Assembly (NCBI RefSeq): GCF_030814715.1
Contig: NZ_JAUSVO010000007.1
Coordinates: 248,001-312,000 of the forward strand
Length of the DNA stretch: 64,000 bases
Reading direction: 5' to 3'
Source of the DNA: Kaistia dalseonensis
GTDB taxonomy: Bacteria > Pseudomonadota > Alphaproteobacteria > Rhizobiales > Kaistiaceae
Made by a program: the position numbers and the translations under genes. This document shows, in pieces, positions 27,295-35,961 of this stretch (within the stretch, counting starts at the first letter, position 1; each line of letters begins with the position of its first letter). Under the pieces are notes generated by a model. The model saw nothing but the letters and a program-made list of their open reading frames with translations, searched no databases and was not told the DNA's origin.

Positions 27295-29367
27295 TCAGAC
27301 TTTGCCGGTGACCTTCAGCGCGAAGGCTGTGGAGAAGGCTGTCTCCTTCAGCCGGTCGAAGCGGCCGGCGGCGCCGCCATGGCCGGCTTCCATATTGGTC
27401 TTGAGCAGCAGAGCCGCGTCGCCCTGCTTCTTCTCGCGCAGCTTCGCGACCCATTTGGCGGGTTCCCAATAGGTGACGCGCGGATCGGTCAGCCCGCCAA
27501 TGGCGAGGATCGGCGGATAGGCCTTCGCCTCGACATTGTCATAGGGCGAATAGCTCAGAATGGTCTGGAAATCCGCCGCGCTTTCGATCGGATTGCCCCA
27601 TTCGGGCCATTCCGGCGGGGTCAAGGGCAGCGTGTCGTCGAGCATGGTGTTGAGCACGTCGACGAAGGGCACCTCGGCAATGATGCCGCCGAAAAGCTCG
27701 GGTGCCATATTGGCGACCGCGCCCATCAGCATGCCGCCGGCCGAGCCGCCCCAGCCGACGATCCGCCCGCGCGCGGTGAAGCCTTCCTCCGCCAGATATT
27801 CGCCGGCCGCAATGAAGTCCTTGAAGGTGTTGGCCTTCTTTTCACGACGGCCATCGGCGTACCAGCGGAAGCCCTTGTCCTTGCCGCCGCGAATATGGGC
27901 GATCGCATAGACGAAGCCGCGATCGACCAGCGATAGCCGCGTGGTGCTGAACGAGGCGGGGATGGTGATGCCGTAGGAGCCGTAACCATAGAGCAGCAGC
28001 GGCGCGGAGCCGTCGAGCTTGGTATCCTTGCGGTAGAGGATCGAAACCGGAACGGTCTCGCCATCGGCCGTGGGCGCGAAGACGCGGCGCGTCACATAGG
28101 CGTCCGGATCATGGCCGGAGGGGATTTCCTCTTCCTTGCGCAGCACGCGCGTCCGCGTCGCGACGTCGTAATCATAGACGCGCGTCGGCGTCGTCATCGA
28201 CGAATAGGAAAAGCGGATGCTGGTCGTGTCGAACTCGTAGCCGCCGCCGAGGCCGAGCGAATAGGCCTCCTCGTCAAAGGCGATCTCGTGCTCGGCGCCC
28301 GAGGCGAGGTCGCGGATCACGATGCGCGGCAGGCCGCCGGAGCGCTCCAGGCGAACCATGAAGTCCTGGTAGACCGTCATGTCGAGGATCAGCGTGCCGG
28401 GCTTGTGCGGCACCAGATCGGTCCAGTTCTCGCGGCCCGGCGCTGCCACCGGCGCCGTGACGATCTTGAAGTCCTCGGCGCCGTCGGCGTTGGTCAGGAT
28501 GTAGAGCGTGTCGCCCTTGTGATCGACGGAATATTCGAGGCCGGTCTCGCGCGGCGCGATCAGGCGGAGCGCGCCGGTGGGGTCCTGAGCGTCGAGCAGC
28601 CGCACCTCGGAGGTCTCGTGGTCGTGGCTGTCGACCAAAATATAGCGGGCCGACTGCGTCTCGCCGACGCCGAGGAAGAAGCCGGGATCAGTCTCCTCAT
28701 AGACCAGCACGTCGTCCGCCTTTGGTGTGCCGACGACATGGCGATAGACGCGGCAGGGGCGATGGTTGTCGTCGAGCACGGTGTAGAACAGCGTCTTGCT
28801 GTCCGCCGCCCAGCTGCCACCGCCCGTCGTGCCCTCGATGATGTCGGCAAGATCGGTGCCGCTCTCGATGTCGCGCACATGAAGCGTGTAATTCTCCGAG
28901 CCCTTGTCGTCATAGGCATAGGCGAGCAGCTTGTGGTCGGGGCTGTGATCGGCGCCGCCGAGGCGGAAATAGGCCCGGCCTTCGGCGAGCTTGTTGGCGT
29001 CGATCATGATCGTCTCGGCGCCGCCCTCGCGCGGCGTGCGCACGATCAGCGGCTGCTCGGCGCCTTCCGTGAAGCGCGTGGCGTAGGCGAAGGGGCCATC
29101 GGGGGCGGGAACGGAGGAATCGTCCTCCTTGATACGGGCGCGCATCTCGACGAACAGGGCCGCCTGCAGCACTTCCGTATCGGCCATCTCGGCGGCGGTG
29201 TAGTCGTTCTCGGCGTCGAGATGAGCGCGGATATCGGGGGCGAGCACGGACGGATCGCGCATCACCTCCTGCCAGTTATCGGCGCGCAGCCAGGCATAGT
29301 CGTCGGTGATCGTCACGCCGTGATGGGTCGAGGTCACGGGGCGCTTGGCGGCATTGGGCGGATTCAC
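27295..29367 (-). CDS. Oligopeptidase B / S9 family prolyl oligopeptidase
   Basis: 690 residues from GTG 29367 (GGAG 11 bases upstream). An N-terminal beta-propeller (about 60-400) gates a C-terminal alpha/beta-hydrolase domain. The Ser nucleophile is in GGSAGGMLMG, the acid in DPRVTYWEP and the His in AGHGG. Oligopeptidase B cleaves short peptides after basic residues. No signal peptide, so cytosolic. Monocistronic. Confidence 0.9.
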   Translation of the reverse strand: MNPPNAAKRPVTSTHHGVTITDDYAWLRADNWQEVMRDPSVLAPDIRAHLDAENDYTAAEMADTEVLQAALFVEMRARIKEDDSSVPAPDGPFAYATRFTEGAEQPLIVRTPREGGAETIMIDANKLAEGRAYFRLGGADHSPDHKLLAYAYDDKGSENYTLHVRDIESGTDLADIIEGTTGGGSWAADSKTLFYTVLDDNHRPCRVYRHVVGTPKADDVLVYEETDPGFFLGVGETQSARYILVDSHDHETSEVRLLDAQDPTGALRLIAPRETGLEYSVDHKGDTLYILTNADGAEDFKIVTAPVAAPGRENWTDLVPHKPGTLILDMTVYQDFMVRLERSGGLPRIVIRDLASGAEHEIAFDEEAYSLGLGGGYEFDTTSIRFSYSSMTTPTRVYDYDVATRTRVLRKEEEIPSGHDPDAYVTRRVFAPTADGETVPVSILYRKDTKLDGSAPLLLYGYGSYGITIPASFSTTRLSLVDRGFVYAIAHIRGGKDKGFRWYADGRREKKANTFKDFIAAGEYLAEEGFTARGRIVGWGGSAGGMLMGAVANMAPELFGGIIAEVPFVDVLNTMLDDTLPLTPPEWPEWGNPIESAADFQTILSYSPYDNVEAKAYPPILAIGGLTDPRVTYWEPAKWVAKLREKKQGDAALLLKTNMEAGHGGAAGRFDRLKETAFSTAFALKVTGKV

Positions 29368-29577
29368 GAGGCAATGAGCTCCAGAGGGAAGGGTCGGTTG
29401 CGACAGAGATAGTGGGAGCACGCCGTTCCCACAATCGACCGTTCCCGCTTTCGCGCAGTCATTGGGCCGCGCCGAGTAGCCGGATGCATCTTTGCGTAGC
29501 CGGACGGGCGACCGGCGCTGAACGCGCGGCCGCCTGCCGGCGATCCCGCGACCTCGTCTATGGGCCGGGAGATCGCG

Positions 29578-29955
29578 CTACATGCTCTTGGCCAGGTGCC
29601 AGACGCCGCCGACACCGTCGCCAGTGATATCGCCGGGCTTCTTGTCCTTGATGAAGGTGTAGAGCGGGGCGCCGTCATAGGCCCACATCTCCTTGCCGTC
29701 CTTGCGCTTGACCAGCGTCCAGCTGCCCTCGGCCTTGGCGCCCTTGCCGGCGAGGAAGGGCGGCCAGTTCACCGCGCATTTGTCGTAGCAGTTCGAGACG
29801 TCCTTGCCGTCCTGGTCGAAGGTGTAGAGCGTCATGCCCTTGGCATCGGCGAACACCTTGCCTGCGGACGTGTCCACGGTCTTGGCCGGCTCGGCCGCGA
29901 AGGCCGGGGCCACCGCGAGGCCAAGCAGAACCAGCGAAATTCCAAGCGCTTTCAT
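29578..29955 (-). CDS. Secreted COG4315 / lipoprotein_15-repeat protein
   Basis: 125 residues from ATG 29955 (GGAG 6 bases upstream). A signal peptide of about 22 residues ends APAFA. Two repeats of the secreted-repeat family are visible: GMTLYTFDQDGK with NCYDKCAVNWPPFLA, and APLYTFIKDKKPGD with GGVWHLAK. Function unknown; members are small periplasmic proteins. No lipobox Cys follows the signal, so it is probably soluble. Confidence 0.8.
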   Translation of the reverse strand: MKALGISLVLLGLAVAPAFAAEPAKTVDTSAGKVFADAKGMTLYTFDQDGKDVSNCYDKCAVNWPPFLAGKGAKAEGSWTLVKRKDGKEMWAYDGAPLYTFIKDKKPGDITGDGVGGVWHLAKSM

Positions 29956-30263
29956 GGCAAGCTCCATTTCGATGCGATTGCAGCCGGTCGGCTGACCGGG
30001 CAATCACAAGAACAGATAGAGCGGCGCTTTTATTCATCCATGCCGCGCCTTTTGTTGCCGCCAATATCCGCAGCGAGTCCCGCCACAATATCGACTCGCG
30101 CCGCGACGGAATGTGGCGTGTCGCGCGTTAGGAACACGTCGTTATCCTGCTGCGTCAGTCGTTCCCGTCTTGGGTTAGTCGTTCCGACGTGCTTCTGTTG
30201 ACCGTCGGATCGAATCGCCATGTGCGCTCTGTCCGCATTGCCCGATCAAAAGGGATGAACTGT

Positions 30264-30749
30264 ATGGCGCGTATGGCCAGCCTGGGATTGTTCTTGTTCG
30301 TGTTCTGGCTGCTCCTTTCGGGGCATTATACGGTGTGGCTGATCGGGGCTGGTTTGATTGTCTCGGCACTGCTTGCCGTGGGCGCTCATTTTCTGGGTCT
30401 CGCCGACGAGGAGGGCCATCCCGTCAACCGGCTCGGCGCGGGGCTCGCCTATTGGCCTTGGCTCGCCGTTGAGATCATCAAGTCGTCGGTCGACGTCGCC
30501 CGCATCATCCTCAATCCGAAGCTGCCGATCGCCCCGGAAATGTTCGAGACAAAAGTCGGTCCGCGCACGCCCGTCGGCGTCGCGACCTATGCGAACTCGA
30601 TCACGCTGACCCCCGGCACCATCACGGTCGAGGTCGACCGCGAGCGCGACACGTTCCTGGTCCATGCGTTGACCCGTGCCGGTGCTGATGGTGTCAGGGG
30701 CGGCGAGATGGATCGCCGCGTCACGCGCTTCGAGGGGCGCGCCGCATGA
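30264..30749 (+). CDS. mnhE: Na+/H+ antiporter subunit E (MrpE/MnhE)
   Basis: 161 residues from ATG 30264; ATG 30255 is also in frame. Two N-terminal membrane helices (LGLFLFVFWLLLSG and a following one) and a cytosolic domain with the family block NSITLTPGTITVEVD. First gene of a tightly overlapping antiporter operon; the next gene starts at ATGA over its stop. MrpE is a structural subunit of the multi-subunit cation/proton antiporter. Confidence 0.9.
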   Translation: MARMASLGLFLFVFWLLLSGHYTVWLIGAGLIVSALLAVGAHFLGLADEEGHPVNRLGAGLAYWPWLAVEIIKSSVDVARIILNPKLPIAPEMFETKVGPRTPVGVATYANSITLTPGTITVEVDRERDTFLVHALTRAGADGVRGGEMDRRVTRFEGRAA

Positions 30750-31018
30750 TGCTCGCCGCGGTACTGGCAGCCGTCCTCGTGGCGATGGCGCTGATGGTCG
30801 CGCGCGCATTGCGCGGCCCGACCACCTTCGATCGTCTGCTGGCGGCGAATTCGATCGGCAATGGCGCGATCCTCGTGCTGGCCCTGTTCGGCTTCCTGAC
30901 CGAGCGGCCCGAATTTCTCGATCTCGGCCTGACCTATGCGCTGCTGAACTTCGTCGGCACCTTCGCCGTCCTGAAGTTTTTCCGCCAAGGCTCGCTCGGC
31001 GCGGAGGCGGAGGAATGA
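30746..31018 (+). CDS. mnhF: Antiporter subunit F (MrpF/MnhF)
   Basis: 90 residues with three membrane helices and the RGPTTFDRLLAANSIG loop characteristic of MrpF. It overlaps the MrpE stop and the MrpG start by 4 bp each (ATGA), so translation is coupled along the operon. Confidence 0.92.
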   Translation: MMLAAVLAAVLVAMALMVARALRGPTTFDRLLAANSIGNGAILVLALFGFLTERPEFLDLGLTYALLNFVGTFAVLKFFRQGSLGAEAEE

Positions 31019-31452
31019 TCGATCTCCTGCGCGACATCGTGGCCGGGCTGTTTCTCGTCGCCGGTGCCGGGTTCATCCTGGTCGGCGCGATCGGCATCAA
31101 CCGGATGCCGGATCTCTTCACGCGCATCCACGCCGCCTCGCTGATCGACACGACCGGCGTCGGGCTGGTCCTGGTCGGGCTGATGTTCCTCGGCGGCTTC
31201 AGCCTCGTGACCGTCAAGCTCGTCTTCCTGCTCGCTTTCCTGCTCTTCATGGGGCCGGTCGCGACCCATGCGCTGGCGGCTGCCGCCCTGCATGCCGGCA
31301 TCAAGCCGGACCTCGCCGACGCGCCGAAGCCGCCGCGCGGGGGCAAGGCGGCGAATGGCAAGGCCGCAAATGACAGGACCGCGAACGGCAAGCCGGCTGG
31401 CGCCAAGGCCGCAGGCAGCCGGGCCGCCGCGCGGAAGGCGGGGCCGCTATGA
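31015..31452 (+). CDS. mnhG: Antiporter subunit G (MrpG/MnhG) with a basic low-complexity tail
   Basis: 145 residues from ATG 31015. Three helices and the signature GINRMPDLFTRIHAASLIDT match MrpG. After residue 100 comes an Ala/Gly/Lys-rich tail (GKAANGKAANDR, GSRAAARKAGPL) not expected in the family, which usually ends near 110-120 residues. The tail is probably disordered and cytosolic. Overlaps both neighbours by 4 bp. Confidence 0.9.
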   Translation: MIDLLRDIVAGLFLVAGAGFILVGAIGINRMPDLFTRIHAASLIDTTGVGLVLVGLMFLGGFSLVTVKLVFLLAFLLFMGPVATHALAAAALHAGIKPDLADAPKPPRGGKAANGKAANDRTANGKPAGAKAAGSRAAARKAGPL

Positions 31453-32000
31453 TGGATCCCGCCTTCGCCGAACAGGCGATCACCCTTGTGATCCTGCTCC
31501 TGCTCGCTGCCGTGACGGTCGGCATCGTCCGCGTGCGCGGGCTCTTTGCGGCCGTGGTGCTGCTCGGTGCCTACAGCTTTCTGATGGCGACGCTCTTCGT
31601 CGTGCTCGACGCGGTCGATGTCGCCATGACGGAGGCCTCCGTCGGCGCCGGTATCTCGACGGTCCTCTTCCTTGGCGCGCTCTACCTGACCGATACGAAG
31701 GAGGCGACGGGCAAGGCGCGGGAGCTGGCCCCGCTCGCCGTCGCCGCCATCACGGCGGCGGTGCTGATCTGGGGCATGAGCGACCTGCCTGAATTCGGCT
31801 CCGCCGACCAGCCGATCCATGCCAAGGGCGCGGATTATCTGGCGCGTTCTCTGCCCGATACCGGCATTCCCAATGTCGTGACGTCCGTCCTCGCCAGCTA
31901 TCGCGGCTTCGACACGCTCGGCGAGACGACGGTGGTGTTCACGGCTGGCATCGGCGTGCTGGTGCTGCTGCGCCGGCGCAGCGGGCAGGGGAAGAGCTGA
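31449..32000 (+). CDS. DUF4040 (MbhD/MbhE-like) antiporter subunit
   Basis: 183 residues with about five membrane helices. The N-terminal part has the MbhD-like block TEASVGAGISTVLFLGAL; the C-terminal part resembles MbhE/the C-terminus of MrpA (NVVTSVLASYRGFDTLGE). In bacterial Mrp these segments usually form the end of the long MrpA chain. Here they are a separate gene, as in archaeal Mrp and Mbh clusters. ATGA and TGATG junctions to its neighbours. Confidence 0.88.
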   Translation: MMDPAFAEQAITLVILLLLAAVTVGIVRVRGLFAAVVLLGAYSFLMATLFVVLDAVDVAMTEASVGAGISTVLFLGALYLTDTKEATGKARELAPLAVAAITAAVLIWGMSDLPEFGSADQPIHAKGADYLARSLPDTGIPNVVTSVLASYRGFDTLGETTVVFTAGIGVLVLLRRRSGQGKS

Positions 32001-32419
32001 TGCGCCGCGATCTCGTACTCCGCGTCGCCAGCAAGTTCATCCTGCCGCCGATCATGCTGTTCGCGCTCTATGTTCAATTCCATGGCGATTACGGCCCGGG
32101 CGGCGGCTTCCAGGCCGGCGTCATTGCGGCGGCGGCGATCATCCTTTACGGCCTCGTGAACGGGCTCGCGCGGGCGCAAAAGATGGTGCCGCAGGCGCTC
32201 CTCGAGGTGCTGATGCCGTCGGGCGTGCTGATCTATGCCGCGGTCGGCGTCGCCGGCCTCATGACGGGAGAGAATTATCTCGGCTACGACCACCTCGCCC
32301 ATGACGCCGTGCACGGCCAGGAATGGGGCGTCTTTCTCGTCGAGGCCGGCGTGTTCCTGACCGTATTCTCCTCGATGATCGCAATCTTCTACGCCTTTGC
32401 CGGCCGGAGGCGCTCGTGA
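32000..32419 (+). CDS. mnhB: Antiporter subunit B (MrpB/MnhB)
   Basis: 139 residues with four membrane helices. The signature YVQFHGDYGPGGGFQAGVI is present near residue 25. Starts at the A of the preceding stop (TGATG) and overlaps mnhC by 4 bp (GTGA). Confidence 0.92.
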   Translation: MRRDLVLRVASKFILPPIMLFALYVQFHGDYGPGGGFQAGVIAAAAIILYGLVNGLARAQKMVPQALLEVLMPSGVLIYAAVGVAGLMTGENYLGYDHLAHDAVHGQEWGVFLVEAGVFLTVFSSMIAIFYAFAGRRRS

Positions 32420-32805
32420 ACCTGATCACCGGCCTGATGGCCGATGCCACCAATATCGCGACGATCTTCCTGATGGTCGCCGGCCTCTATGTCGTGATCG
32501 CGCGCGGCAACATGGTGAAAAAGCTGGTCGGGCTCTCGCTCTTCCAGTCGTCGGTCTACCTGCTCTATCTGCTGCCGGGGAAGATCCTCGGCGGTTCGGC
32601 GCCGATCCTCGATCCCAAGCTCACCGTCTATGCCAATCCCCTGCCGCATGTGCTGATCCTCACCGCCATCGTGGTCGGCATCGGCACGCTGGCGCTTGGC
32701 CTGACGCTCGTAGTCCGGATCAAGGAGGCCTATGGCACGTTCGAGGAGGACGAGATCATCGCCCGCGACGGCGCCAAGGCCGGCGAGCAGGGTGACGTTG
32801 CATGA
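32416..32805 (+). CDS. mnhC: Antiporter subunit C (MrpC/MnhC, NuoK-like)
   Basis: 129 residues from GTG 32416, overlapping the mnhB stop. Three NuoK-like helices with GLSLFQSSVYLLYLL and the block DPLPH-like NPLPHVLILTAIVVGI. NuoK homologues carry glutamates linked to proton movement; the first helix in this copy has none obvious. Overlaps mnhD by 4 bp. Confidence 0.9.
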   Translation: MNLITGLMADATNIATIFLMVAGLYVVIARGNMVKKLVGLSLFQSSVYLLYLLPGKILGGSAPILDPKLTVYANPLPHVLILTAIVVGIGTLALGLTLVVRIKEAYGTFEEDEIIARDGAKAGEQGDVA

Positions 32806-34283
32806 TCGCGGTGCATGGTCCTGTCCTCGTCGTCATCCTGCCGCTGTTCGGCGCGCTGGTCGCGGCGCTTGTGCGCCGGCCCCTGCTTGCCTGGGCGGTG
32901 TCGCTGATCGCGGCGATCGGGAGCTTCGTGGTCGCCGTGGCGCTGCTGGTCCAGGTCCGGGCCGAGGGCGTCGTCTCCTATCGCATCGGCGGCTGGGCGC
33001 CGGAGATCGGCATCGAATATCGCGTCGACGCGGTGAATGGGCTGATCCTCGTGCTGGTCACGGCGATCGCCGTCCTGACGCTCGTCTATGCGCGCCGGAG
33101 CGTGCTGTCGGAGATCATCCCCGAGCGCATCGCGTGGTTCTACGCCATGTTGATGCTCTGCCTTACCGGCCTCCTCGGCATGGCGGTGACGGGCGATGCC
33201 TTCAACGTCTTCGTCTTTCTCGAGATTTCCTCGCTCTCGACCTATGTGCTGATCGCGCTCGGCCGCGACCGGCGGGCGCTGGTTGCGGCCTATCAATATC
33301 TGATCGTCGGCACGATCGGCGCCACCTTCTACGTGATCGGCGTCGGGCTGCTCTATCTGGCGACCGGGACGCTCAATCTCGGACTGATCGTCGAGCGCCT
33401 GCCCGAGATTGCGAGCCCGCGCGCGCTGATCGCGGCCGAGGCCTTCATCGTGGTCGGCATCGCGCTGAAGCTCGCGCTCTTTCCGCTCCATGCCTGGCTG
33501 CCCAACGCCTATGCCTATGCGCCGTCCTCGGCGACGGTGTTCCTGGCCTCGACGGCGACCAAGGTCGCTGTCTACCTGCTCGCCCGCTACATATTCGGCG
33601 TCTTCGGCGTGCATCTCGGCATCGGCTCGGTGGCGATCGCGAGCGTGCTGATCGTGCTCTCGCTCGCCGCCATGTTCATCGCCTCGGCGGCGGCGGTGTT
33701 CCAGAACGATATCAAGCGCCTGCTCGCCTTCTCCTCGGTCGCCCAGGTCGGCTATATCACGCTCGGCCTCGCGCTCGCCAACCAATCCGGGATCACCGGC
33801 GCATTCCTGCATATCGTCAACCATGCGCTGATGAAGGGCGCGGCCTTCATGGCGGTCGGCGCGATCATCTATCGCTCGGGCACGTGCAAGCTCGATGAAC
33901 TGTCCGGCATCGGGCGGACCATGCCCGTGACGGCGGCGGCGCTGACCATTGCCGGCCTCGGCCTGATCGGCGTTCCGGGCACGAGCGGCTTCATATCCAA
34001 ATATTATCTCGTGCTCGGTGCCTTCGAGGCCGGGTTCTGGTGGGTCGCCCTACTGATCGTGGCGAGTTCGGTGATTGCCGTCCTCTATGTCGGGCGCATG
34101 ATGGAAGTCATCTGGTTCCGCGAGCCGAACCAGCGCTGCCGGGGCCTGGGCGAGGCGCCGGCCGAAATGCTGGCGCCGATGGTGGTGCTGGCTGGCATGA
34201 CGATCTGGTTCGGCCTCGACGCCGAGCTTCCCGCGAGCCTCGCCGGCGCGGCGGCCCATGTCCTGCTCGGTGCACGGCCATGA
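32802..34283 (+). CDS. mnhD: Antiporter subunit D (MrpD, NuoL/M/N-like), first copy
   Basis: 493 residues, about 14 membrane helices. Proton-channel landmarks present: TM5 Glu in VFLEISSLSTY, TM7 Lys and His in ALKLALFPLHAWLP, TM8 Lys in STATKVAVYL, and the TM12 Lys in TSGFISKYY. This is a full complex-I-like antiporter module. Overlaps the next gene by 4 bp. Confidence 0.9.
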   Translation: MIAVHGPVLVVILPLFGALVAALVRRPLLAWAVSLIAAIGSFVVAVALLVQVRAEGVVSYRIGGWAPEIGIEYRVDAVNGLILVLVTAIAVLTLVYARRSVLSEIIPERIAWFYAMLMLCLTGLLGMAVTGDAFNVFVFLEISSLSTYVLIALGRDRRALVAAYQYLIVGTIGATFYVIGVGLLYLATGTLNLGLIVERLPEIASPRALIAAEAFIVVGIALKLALFPLHAWLPNAYAYAPSSATVFLASTATKVAVYLLARYIFGVFGVHLGIGSVAIASVLIVLSLAAMFIASAAAVFQNDIKRLLAFSSVAQVGYITLGLALANQSGITGAFLHIVNHALMKGAAFMAVGAIIYRSGTCKLDELSGIGRTMPVTAAALTIAGLGLIGVPGTSGFISKYYLVLGAFEAGFWWVALLIVASSVIAVLYVGRMMEVIWFREPNQRCRGLGEAPAEMLAPMVVLAGMTIWFGLDAELPASLAGAAAHVLLGARP

Positions 34284-35740
34284 GCATGGGATTGGGCGAT
34301 TCGGTTTGGCTGGCCCTGGCGCTGATCATCCCGGCTGTAACGCTGCTCGCGATCCTGCTGCTCGGCCGGCGGCCGAACCTGCGCGAGGCGGCGACGCTCT
34401 CGGGCGCCATCCTGCTTTTCATCACCGTGGCGCAATTGCTCGTGGACGTGCTCGCCGGGGCGCGGCCGGAGCTCCATCTCGCCTCGGTGGCGCCGGGCCT
34501 CACCCTGGCGCTCAGGATCGATCCGCTCGGCATGCTGTTCGGCGTCGTCGCGGCGACGCTTTGGGTCGCGAACTCCGTCTATTCGATCGGCTACATGCGC
34601 GGCAATGACGAGCCGCGGCAGACCATGTTCTATGCCTGCTTCGCGATCGCGATCTTCTCGACCATGGGGCTCGCCTTCGCCGGCAATCTGTTCACGCTGT
34701 TCGTCTTCTACGAGATCCTCTCGCTCTCGACCTATCCGCTGGTGACGCACAAGCAGAACCCGGCTGCGATGAAGGCGGGCCGCGTCTATCTGATCACGCT
34801 GATCGGCGCCTCGATGATCCTGCTGCTGCCGGCAATCATCTGGACCGGCCTTGTCGCCGGCACGCTCGATTTCAAGGCCGGCGGTATATTGGATGGCAAG
34901 CTCGGCCCGGTCGCGCTCTCGATCCTTCTCGCCATGTTCGTCTTCGGCGCTGCCAAGGCGGCTGTAATGCCGCTGCATCGCTGGCTTCCGGCCGCCATGG
35001 TCGCGCCAACGCCGGTCTCGGCGCTGCTTCATGCCGTGGCGGTGGTGAAGGCGGGCGTCTTCACGATCCTGAAGGTCGTCGTCTCCATCTTCGGTATCGA
35101 GACGTTGTCGAAAACCGGCTCGGCCGACTGGCTGGTCTATGTCGCGGGCTTCACCATCATCGCGGCGTCGGTGGTCGCCTTGCGGGCCGACGATCTGAAG
35201 CGACGGCTGGCCTATTCGACCATCGGTCAGCTCTCCTACATCGTCATGGCGGCGGCGCTCGTCTCGCCGCTCGCCGTTCTCGGCGCGGCGCTGCATATAG
35301 CGGCGCATGCGATCTCCAAGATCACGCTCTTCTTCGCCGCCGGCTCGATCTACACCGCCGAGCATGTGACGAAGGTCAGCCAGATGAACGGCATCGGCCG
35401 GCGCATGCCCTGGACTATGGCCGCCTTCGCGATCGGCGCGCTCTCCATGATCGGCCTGCCGCCGACAGCCGGATTTCTCGGCAAATGGTTCATGCTCGGC
35501 GCGGCGAGTTCGGCGGCCAACTGGTTTGCCGTTGGCGTCATCGTCGTCTCGACCGTGCTGAACGCCGCCTATTTCCTGCCGATCCTGACGGCAGCCTATC
35601 TGAAGCCCGCCAACGGTCCGGTGAAGGAGGCGCCGCTCGCCATGGTCGTCGCGCTTTCGGCCACGGCTCTCGGCACGGTGATGCTCTTCTTCTTCCCCGA
35701 GGTGCCGTTCCGCCTCGCATCCGCGATCCTCGGAGGATGA
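34280..35740 (+). CDS. NuoL/M/N-like antiporter subunit, second copy
   Basis: 486 residues from ATG 34280 (ATGA over the previous stop). The same landmarks are conserved: TM5 Glu in FVFYEILSLSTY, TM7 Lys/His in AAKAAVMPLHRWLP, TM8 Lys in AVVKAGVFTI, TM12 Lys in TAGFLGKWF. It probably plays the part of the antiporter domain of MrpA, whose C-terminal domains are encoded separately at 31449. Confidence 0.9.
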   Translation: MSMGLGDSVWLALALIIPAVTLLAILLLGRRPNLREAATLSGAILLFITVAQLLVDVLAGARPELHLASVAPGLTLALRIDPLGMLFGVVAATLWVANSVYSIGYMRGNDEPRQTMFYACFAIAIFSTMGLAFAGNLFTLFVFYEILSLSTYPLVTHKQNPAAMKAGRVYLITLIGASMILLLPAIIWTGLVAGTLDFKAGGILDGKLGPVALSILLAMFVFGAAKAAVMPLHRWLPAAMVAPTPVSALLHAVAVVKAGVFTILKVVVSIFGIETLSKTGSADWLVYVAGFTIIAASVVALRADDLKRRLAYSTIGQLSYIVMAAALVSPLAVLGAALHIAAHAISKITLFFAAGSIYTAEHVTKVSQMNGIGRRMPWTMAAFAIGALSMIGLPPTAGFLGKWFMLGAASSAANWFAVGVIVVSTVLNAAYFLPILTAAYLKPANGPVKEAPLAMVVALSATALGTVMLFFFPEVPFRLASAILGG

Positions 35741-35745
35741 CGGCC

Positions 35746-35961
35746 ATGATCTCTCGTCGCATGCTGCTTGTTCTAGTCGGGGTCGTGCTCGCCATACTGG
35801 TCGGCCTCGATTTCACGGTCGAGCATCACGGCGCCTTCGGCATTGATGGCACGCCGGGCTTCGCCGCCTGGTACGGCTTCATCGGCGCCGTGGTCGCGAT
35901 CGTGCTTGCGGAAGGATGGGGACGCATCTTCCGCCGGCCGGAGGATCAGCGGGATGATTGA
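35746..35961 (+). CDS. Small two-helix membrane protein inside the antiporter operon
   Basis: 71 residues from ATG 35746, which has GGAGG 9 bases upstream; ATG 35737 abuts that site and is less likely. One helix near residues 5-23 (MLLVLVGVVLAILVGL) and a second near 42-60 (GFIGAVVAIVLAEGW) flank a periplasmic loop, and a short charged tail ends EDQRDD. No family recognised. It overlaps the next antiporter subunit by 8 bp, so it is presumably an accessory subunit. Confidence 0.75.
   Translation: MISRRMLLVLVGVVLAILVGLDFTVEHHGAFGIDGTPGFAAWYGFIGAVVAIVLAEGWGRIFRRPEDQRDD

Noticed and set aside
28111-29412. A 433-codon plus-strand frame opposite oligopeptidase B
   Set aside because: The opposite strand has an intact S9 catalytic triad; this frame is a shadow.
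30246-31820. A 524-codon minus-strand frame over mnhE-mnhG
   Set aside because: Antisense to a clear overlapping operon.
35737-35745. ATG 35737 as the start of the small antiporter-operon protein
   Set aside because: It directly abuts the GGAGG site, while ATG 35746 has normal spacing.
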